Shown: positions 52,246 through 53,868 of the stretch, piece by piece | Layout: every line of letters starts with the position of its first letter | How positions within the stretch are numbered: the first letter of the stretch is position 1 | Source: Opacimonas sp964559075 | Lineage (GTDB): Bacteria; Pseudomonadota; Gammaproteobacteria; Enterobacterales; Alteromonadaceae | DNA: 53,868 nucleotides | Assembly: GCA_964559075.1 (NCBI GenBank) | Contig: CAZLGJ010000003.1 | Coordinates: 1-53,868 of the forward strand | Direction of reading: 5' to 3' | Made by a program: the position numbers and the translations under genes | The notes under the pieces: generated by a model | Told to the model about the DNA's origin: nothing | The model's database searches: none | Seen by the model: the letters and a program-made list of their open reading frames with translations, nothing else

Positions 52246-53868
52246 TTATTCGCCAAAGCCTCGATTGCGCAATAGCGCATCGGTAGTTGGCGCACGACCA
52301 CGGAAACCTTCATAGGCCTCATAATAATCGAGCGTATCGCCAGTAGAGAAAATAAACTGATAGAGTTTTTGTGCGGTATCTTTATCAAAGATATCACCTG
52401 TCTCCAAAAACGCATCAAAGCCGTCAGCGTCTAAGATTTCAGACCACATATACGCATAGTATGCCGATGAATAACCACCTGCAAAAATATGTGAGAAGTG
52501 CGTTGAGCGGTGACGCATGATGATTTCATCTGGTTTGCCATAGCCTGACAAAATTTTGTCTTCAAACGCACGCACGTCCAAGTCTTTGACGTCCGTCATC
52601 TGGTGATAGGCCATGTCCACTAACGCAGAGGCAGTAAATTCAACAGTCGCAAAACCTTGGTTAAAAGTACCGGCGTCTTTGATTTTTTGGATCAATTCAG
52701 CTGGCATTGGCTCATCTGTTGCGTGATGACGTGCGAACTTTTCGAGCATATATGGCTGAGCAATAAAGTGCTCATAAATCTGCGCCGGAAATTCCACCCA
52801 ATCGCGCGGGACATTGGTACCGGCCAGTGATGGGTAAGTCACGTTCGATAACAAGCCGTGCAGCGCATGACCAAACTCGTGGAACAAGGTCACCGCGTCT
52901 GAGTAAGTCATCAATGTCGGTTGACCTTCGGCAGGCTTATTCAGATTCATGTTGTTCAAAATCAGCGGCTTAACGTCACCTGCGAGTTTTTGTTGACCTC
53001 TAAACGCACTCATCCAAGCACCAGTACGCTTGGTTGAGCGGGCATAATAGTCACCAAAGAATAAACCAATGCTGTTGTTGGCAGCATCTTTGACTTCCCA
53101 CACGCGCACAACCGGATTGTATAGCTCGATGTCAAAGCGCTCTTCAAAGCTTAAACCAAACAAGCGATTGGCCACATAAAACTGCGCTTCAATCATATTG
53201 TTTAGTTCAAAGTACTGGGAGATCTCGCCTTGGTCCAGATCAAACTTTGCCTTGCGGACTTTTTCGGCATAGTAACGCCAGTCCCATGCTGCAAACTCGT
53301 GATCCGCGCCTTCTGCGGCCATGATCTCTTTGATCCATTTTTTCTCTTGCTCAGCTGTGGCAACCGCCGGCTCCCAGACTTTTAATAACAGTTCCATGGC
53401 TGCTTTTGGCGTGCTGGCCATCGCGTTAGAGAGTACGTAGTCAGAGTGATGATCATAGCCTAATAACTGCGCACGTTCGGCGCGCAAGGCGACAATTTCC
53501 GCGATATTAGCTTTATTATCAAACTCATTGTCGTTGTCGCCACGCTTGGCCCACCCTTCAAATGCCTGACGACGCAACTCGCGCTCATCAGAGAACTGCA
53601 AAAATGGCTCAACGCTTGAGCGGCCCAGCGTGATCACATACTTACCGTCCATGTCGCGCGCTTTGGCTTGTGCCGCGGCAGCATCAATCGCGGATTGTGG
53701 CAAACCACTTAACTGTGTGTCATCAAGCACCAGTGCAAACTCACGCGTATCGTTTAGCATGTTCTGGCCAAACGAAGTCGTCAGCTCTGAAAGACGCTCG
53801 TTGATCGTCGCCAAACGCGCTTTATCTTCCTCACCTAAATTAGCTCCAGCGCGAACAAAGTCATTGTA
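52246..53868 (-). CDS. M3-family metallopeptidase, Dcp/oligopeptidase A type (partial)
   Basis: 540 C-terminal residues of an M3 peptidase; about 150-180 N-terminal residues lie outside the window. The zinc motif HEFGHALHG is intact, followed by ELIQKIKDAGTFNQGF and AYYAYMWSEILDADGFDAF, typical of peptidyl-dipeptidase Dcp and OpdA. The frame continues upstream of 53814 to the window edge with FVRAGANLGEEDKARL, so the TTG at 53814 is an internal Leu codon and not the start. Signal or cytoplasmic location cannot be judged. It should cut short peptides. Confidence 0.93.
   Translation of the reverse strand, partial: YNDFVRAGANLGEEDKARLATINERLSELTTSFGQNMLNDTREFALVLDDTQLSGLPQSAIDAAAAQAKARDMDGKYVITLGRSSVEPFLQFSDERELRRQAFEGWAKRGDNDNEFDNKANIAEIVALRAERAQLLGYDHHSDYVLSNAMASTPKAAMELLLKVWEPAVATAEQEKKWIKEIMAAEGADHEFAAWDWRYYAEKVRKAKFDLDQGEISQYFELNNMIEAQFYVANRLFGLSFEERFDIELYNPVVRVWEVKDAANNSIGLFFGDYYARSTKRTGAWMSAFRGQQKLAGDVKPLILNNMNLNKPAEGQPTLMTYSDAVTLFHEFGHALHGLLSNVTYPSLAGTNVPRDWVEFPAQIYEHFIAQPYMLEKFARHHATDEPMPAELIQKIKDAGTFNQGFATVEFTASALVDMAYHQMTDVKDLDVRAFEDKILSGYGKPDEIIMRHRSTHFSHIFAGGYSSAYYAYMWSEILDADGFDAFLETGDIFDKDTAQKLYQFIFSTGDTLDYYEAYEGFRGRAPTTDALLRNRGFGE

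Noticed and set aside
53806..53814. Apparent start of the M3 peptidase at 53814.
   Set aside because: The codon is TTG in a conserved RLATINERL context and the frame continues to the window edge; the gene is partial.

Overview
The window looks like the chromosome of a marine, heterotrophic gammaproteobacterium of Alteromonadales type. Pointers are the conserved tsaE-nnr/queG block, rpsF-rpsR-rplI with dnaB nearby, a recC-recB-recD operon, a Zur regulator, an Aer-like chemoreceptor, a TonB-dependent receptor and a hybrid two-component regulator beside a CBM9/DUF5916 outer-membrane protein. Genus is not determined. Genes are tightly packed. I recognised no tRNA, rRNA, CRISPR array or insertion sequence.

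Layout. 1-8.9 kb is housekeeping: tsaE (cut by the window edge), nnr, queG, an Aer-like receptor, hemE, nudC, zur, a CheX-like gene and an OmpA-family porin. 8.9-17.0 kb holds dnaB, interrupted by two large in-frame inteins, then a sigma / anti-sigma / DUF4097 operon, an MntA-type antitoxin gene whose HepT toxin partner has lost its catalytic middle, and the ribosomal operon rpsF-rpsR-rplI, which lacks priB. 17.2-23.9 kb holds the DUF5916 protein and a 1330-residue hybrid sensor/regulator whose phosphoacceptor histidine is replaced. 23.8-37.9 kb is a catabolic island: a TonB receptor, three SnoaL/NTF2-like proteins (five such domains), an SDR dehydrogenase, a LacI-family regulator, a bicupin, a HisD/HpsN-like dehydrogenase, an alpha/beta hydrolase, an HpcH/HpaI aldolase, a sodium:solute symporter and a stand-alone MetE-like zinc methyltransferase domain. 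38-49.7 kb holds a small exported protein, an M16 peptidase and recD-recB-recC, with a 10-N assembly gap inside recD. 49.7-53.9 kb holds a chromosomal ccdAB pair, an alkaline phosphatase lipoprotein and an M3 peptidase running off the edge.

The best candidate for an undescribed system is the island. Four intergenic sites share a TTCGAA-centred box (TTTTGCATTCGAA in its best form), and these sites lie in front of the TonB receptor, the first SnoaL gene, the divergent SDR/SnoaL pair and the bicupin operon. That pattern suggests one LacI-controlled regulon taking a compound across both membranes, oxidising it, hydrolysing it, splitting it by retro-aldol chemistry and probably moving a methyl group. 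The substrate cannot be read from the sequence. Other highlights are the doubly split DnaB, one intein of which carries an XRE-like helix-turn-helix, the histidine-less hybrid kinase and the broken HepT/MntA module.
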